A DNA stretch of 6,259 nt. It comes from Candidatus Krumholzibacteriia bacterium. GTDB lineage: Bacteria; Krumholzibacteriota; Krumholzibacteriia; LZORAL124-64-63. Positions 5,198 through 6,259 of this stretch are shown piece by piece. The DNA lies in assembly GCA_028718575.1 (NCBI GenBank), contig JAQULN010000187.1, forward strand, positions 1-6,259. The letters run 5' to 3'. A program made the translations under genes and the position numbers. The notes under the pieces are model-generated. The model did no database searches. It was not told the DNA's origin and saw nothing but the letters and a program-made list of their open reading frames with translations. Numbering within the stretch: position 1 is the stretch's first letter; the number at the start of each line of letters is the position of its first letter.

Positions 5198-6244
5198 TCA
5201 ACTACAGCCGGTCGTCGCACCGCAGTTATGGCACTTGTAGCACGATCCGTTGCGGACGGTTACCGACCCGCATTCCGGGCACGGCGGGCTGTCCGCCTGG
5301 GTTTCGAAAATCCGATGCTCCTGGGCCGCGATCGCCCCGGCGGCGGCGGCCATGGCCTTGGTCGCCCGTACAGCAGCAGCCTCACTCGCCTCGGCGGCGT
5401 CCGTCGCAACCTCCGCCACGCCGTCAACGGCCGCGCCTGATTCGGCTGGCGCGGTATCCTCGCCGAATTTGAGATCCAGCCAGCGGAAGATATAGTCGAG
5501 GATCGACTTCGCCATCGGCAGTTGCGGGTTTGTGGTCATGCCGCTCGGCTCGAAGCGCATGTGGCTGAACTTGTTGACCAGCACTTCGAGCGGCACGCCG
5601 TACTGGAGCATGATCGAGACCGCGGTGGCGAAACTGTCCATCAGGCCCGAAACAACCGAGCCCTCCTTGGCCATGCTGATGAACATCTCGCCCGGTTTGC
5701 CGTTGGGATAGAGCCCGACGGTGATGTAGCCCTCGTGGCCGGCGATCGAGAACTTGTGGGTGAGCGCCTGGCGCTCGTCAGGCAAGCGCACGCGGTGCGG
5801 TTCCGGGGGTGACAGCAGCTCCGGTTTGGCCGTATCCGGCGCCTGTTTCCGGTCGCGCGCCGTGTTCAACGGTTGCAGGCGCTTGGAGCCGTCGCGGTAG
5901 ATCGCCACCGCCTTGAGGCCGAGTTTCCACGCTTCCAGATAGGTCTGCTGGATCTCGTCGACCGTCGCCTCGCGCGGCATGTTGACCGTCTTGGAAATGG
6001 CGCCTGAGATGAACGGCTGCACCGCGCCCATCATGCGCAGGTGGCCAGTGTAGTGGATGCTGCGCTTGCCACGCGCCGGCTTGAAGGCGCAGTCGAACAC
6101 GGGCAGGTCTTCGTCCGCCAGGTGCGGGGCGCCCTCGATCGTCTCCTCGCTATCGATGTAGCGCATGATGTCCTGGATCTGCTGGTCGGTGTATCCCAGG
6201 CGCTGCAACGCCCCCGGGACTGTCTGGTTGACGATCTTCAAGAC
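5198..6244 (-). CDS. nrdJ: Adenosylcobalamin-dependent (class II) ribonucleotide reductase, C-terminal part
   Basis: Class II ribonucleotide reductase makes deoxyribonucleotides from ribonucleotides using a coenzyme B12-derived radical and does not need oxygen. About 348 C-terminal residues are present; the N-terminal half or more, including the main catalytic barrel, is missing past the window edge. Counting from the Leu codon at 6241, conserved NrdJ stretches are KIVNQTVPGAL (2-12), LPVFDCAFKP (46-55), QPFISGAISKTVNMP (75-89), LKAVAIYRDGSKRLQPL (109-125) and a TSCPD-type region around GEMFISMAKEG (184-194) to FEPSGMTTNPQ (230-240). An alanine-rich linker (about 263-306) leads to a zinc-ribbon/redox tail with C321xxC324, C334xxC337xxC340 and a final TTGCS (Cys346). 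The leftmost-coded TTG that could pass for a start is internal; the frame runs on into adapter sequence. A strong terminator follows the stop. Confidence 0.93.
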   Translation of the reverse strand, partial: VLKIVNQTVPGALQRLGYTDQQIQDIMRYIDSEETIEGAPHLADEDLPVFDCAFKPARGKRSIHYTGHLRMMGAVQPFISGAISKTVNMPREATVDEIQQTYLEAWKLGLKAVAIYRDGSKRLQPLNTARDRKQAPDTAKPELLSPPEPHRVRLPDERQALTHKFSIAGHEGYITVGLYPNGKPGEMFISMAKEGSVVSGLMDSFATAVSIMLQYGVPLEVLVNKFSHMRFEPSGMTTNPQLPMAKSILDYIFRWLDLKFGEDTAPAESGAAVDGVAEVATDAAEASEAAAVRATKAMAAAAGAIAAQEHRIFETQADSPPCPECGSVTVRNGSCYKCHNCGATTGCS

Positions 6245-6259
6245 AGATCGGAAGAGCGG
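6245..6259 (+). other. Illumina adapter remnant at the contig end
   Basis: The last 15 bases read AGATCGGAAGAGCGG, which is identical to the beginning of the Illumina paired-end adapter. Translated in the nrdJ frame it gives PLFRS, which does not fit the Gly-rich sequence I expect before KIVNQ in NrdJ proteins. I take it as untrimmed library sequence, not genome. Confidence 0.9.

Noticed and set aside
4923..5201. Minus-strand frame of 92 codons between nrdJ and the barrel gene
   Set aside because: It reads straight through the nrdJ terminator hairpin and promoter region, and the product is Arg/Gly-rich and featureless.
6239..6241. TTG at 6241 as the start of a 347-aa protein
   Set aside because: The sequence after it is the internal, conserved KIVNQ region of NrdJ, and the frame stays open upstream into adapter bases. 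The gene is simply truncated.

Overview
The window is GC-rich (by eye about two-thirds G+C) and every gene I can support lies on the minus strand, so the gene order described here runs from the right edge to the left edge. It looks like a chromosomal fragment of a diderm bacterium, most likely a proteobacterium. The signs are a predicted outer-membrane barrel ending in tryptophan, a small pentapeptide protein of a type I associate with Gammaproteobacteria, an SO_0444-type Cu/Zn permease, and a class II ribonucleotide reductase. The taxonomy is inference from family resemblance, not a search result. The last 15 bases match the start of an Illumina adapter, so this is probably the end of a metagenome-type contig and the right boundary is artificial.

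Right part (5132-6244): the C-terminal 348 or so residues of an adenosylcobalamin-dependent ribonucleotide reductase (NrdJ), ending in its zinc-ribbon tail. A strong rho-independent terminator with a 12-bp stem follows, which closes that transcription unit.

Middle part (2679-5131): a roughly 235-bp spacer with a candidate promoter and a strong Shine-Dalgarno sequence leads into three tightly packed genes. These are a small outer-membrane beta-barrel protein of unknown function, a UMF1/Atg22-like MFS transporter starting 2 bases after the barrel's stop codon, and a 115-aa pentapeptide-repeat protein whose ATG overlaps the MFS stop codon (ATGA). This is a clear operon, but its substrate and purpose cannot be read from the sequence.

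Left part (229-2678): after an 87-bp gap with an AT-rich inverted repeat comes a two-gene metal module. It encodes a membrane polyferredoxin (two ferredoxin-type 4Fe-4S motifs plus a CxxxC/CxxxCP pair, NapH/NosR/CcoG-like) and an SO_0444-family Cu/Zn efflux permease with a C-terminal HMA metal-binding domain. I infer that they cooperate in copper or zinc handling, possibly with the polyferredoxin supplying electrons to reduce the metal. This is the most interesting hypothesis in the window.

Left edge (1-228): an extended -10 promoter overlaps the end of the permease gene and is followed by a GC-rich leader of about 140 bases. The first 19 codons of a further minus-strand gene then run off the window; they look like the start of a signal peptide. 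I saw no RNA genes, CRISPR arrays, insertion sequences or phage genes, and nothing that proves a wholly new system.
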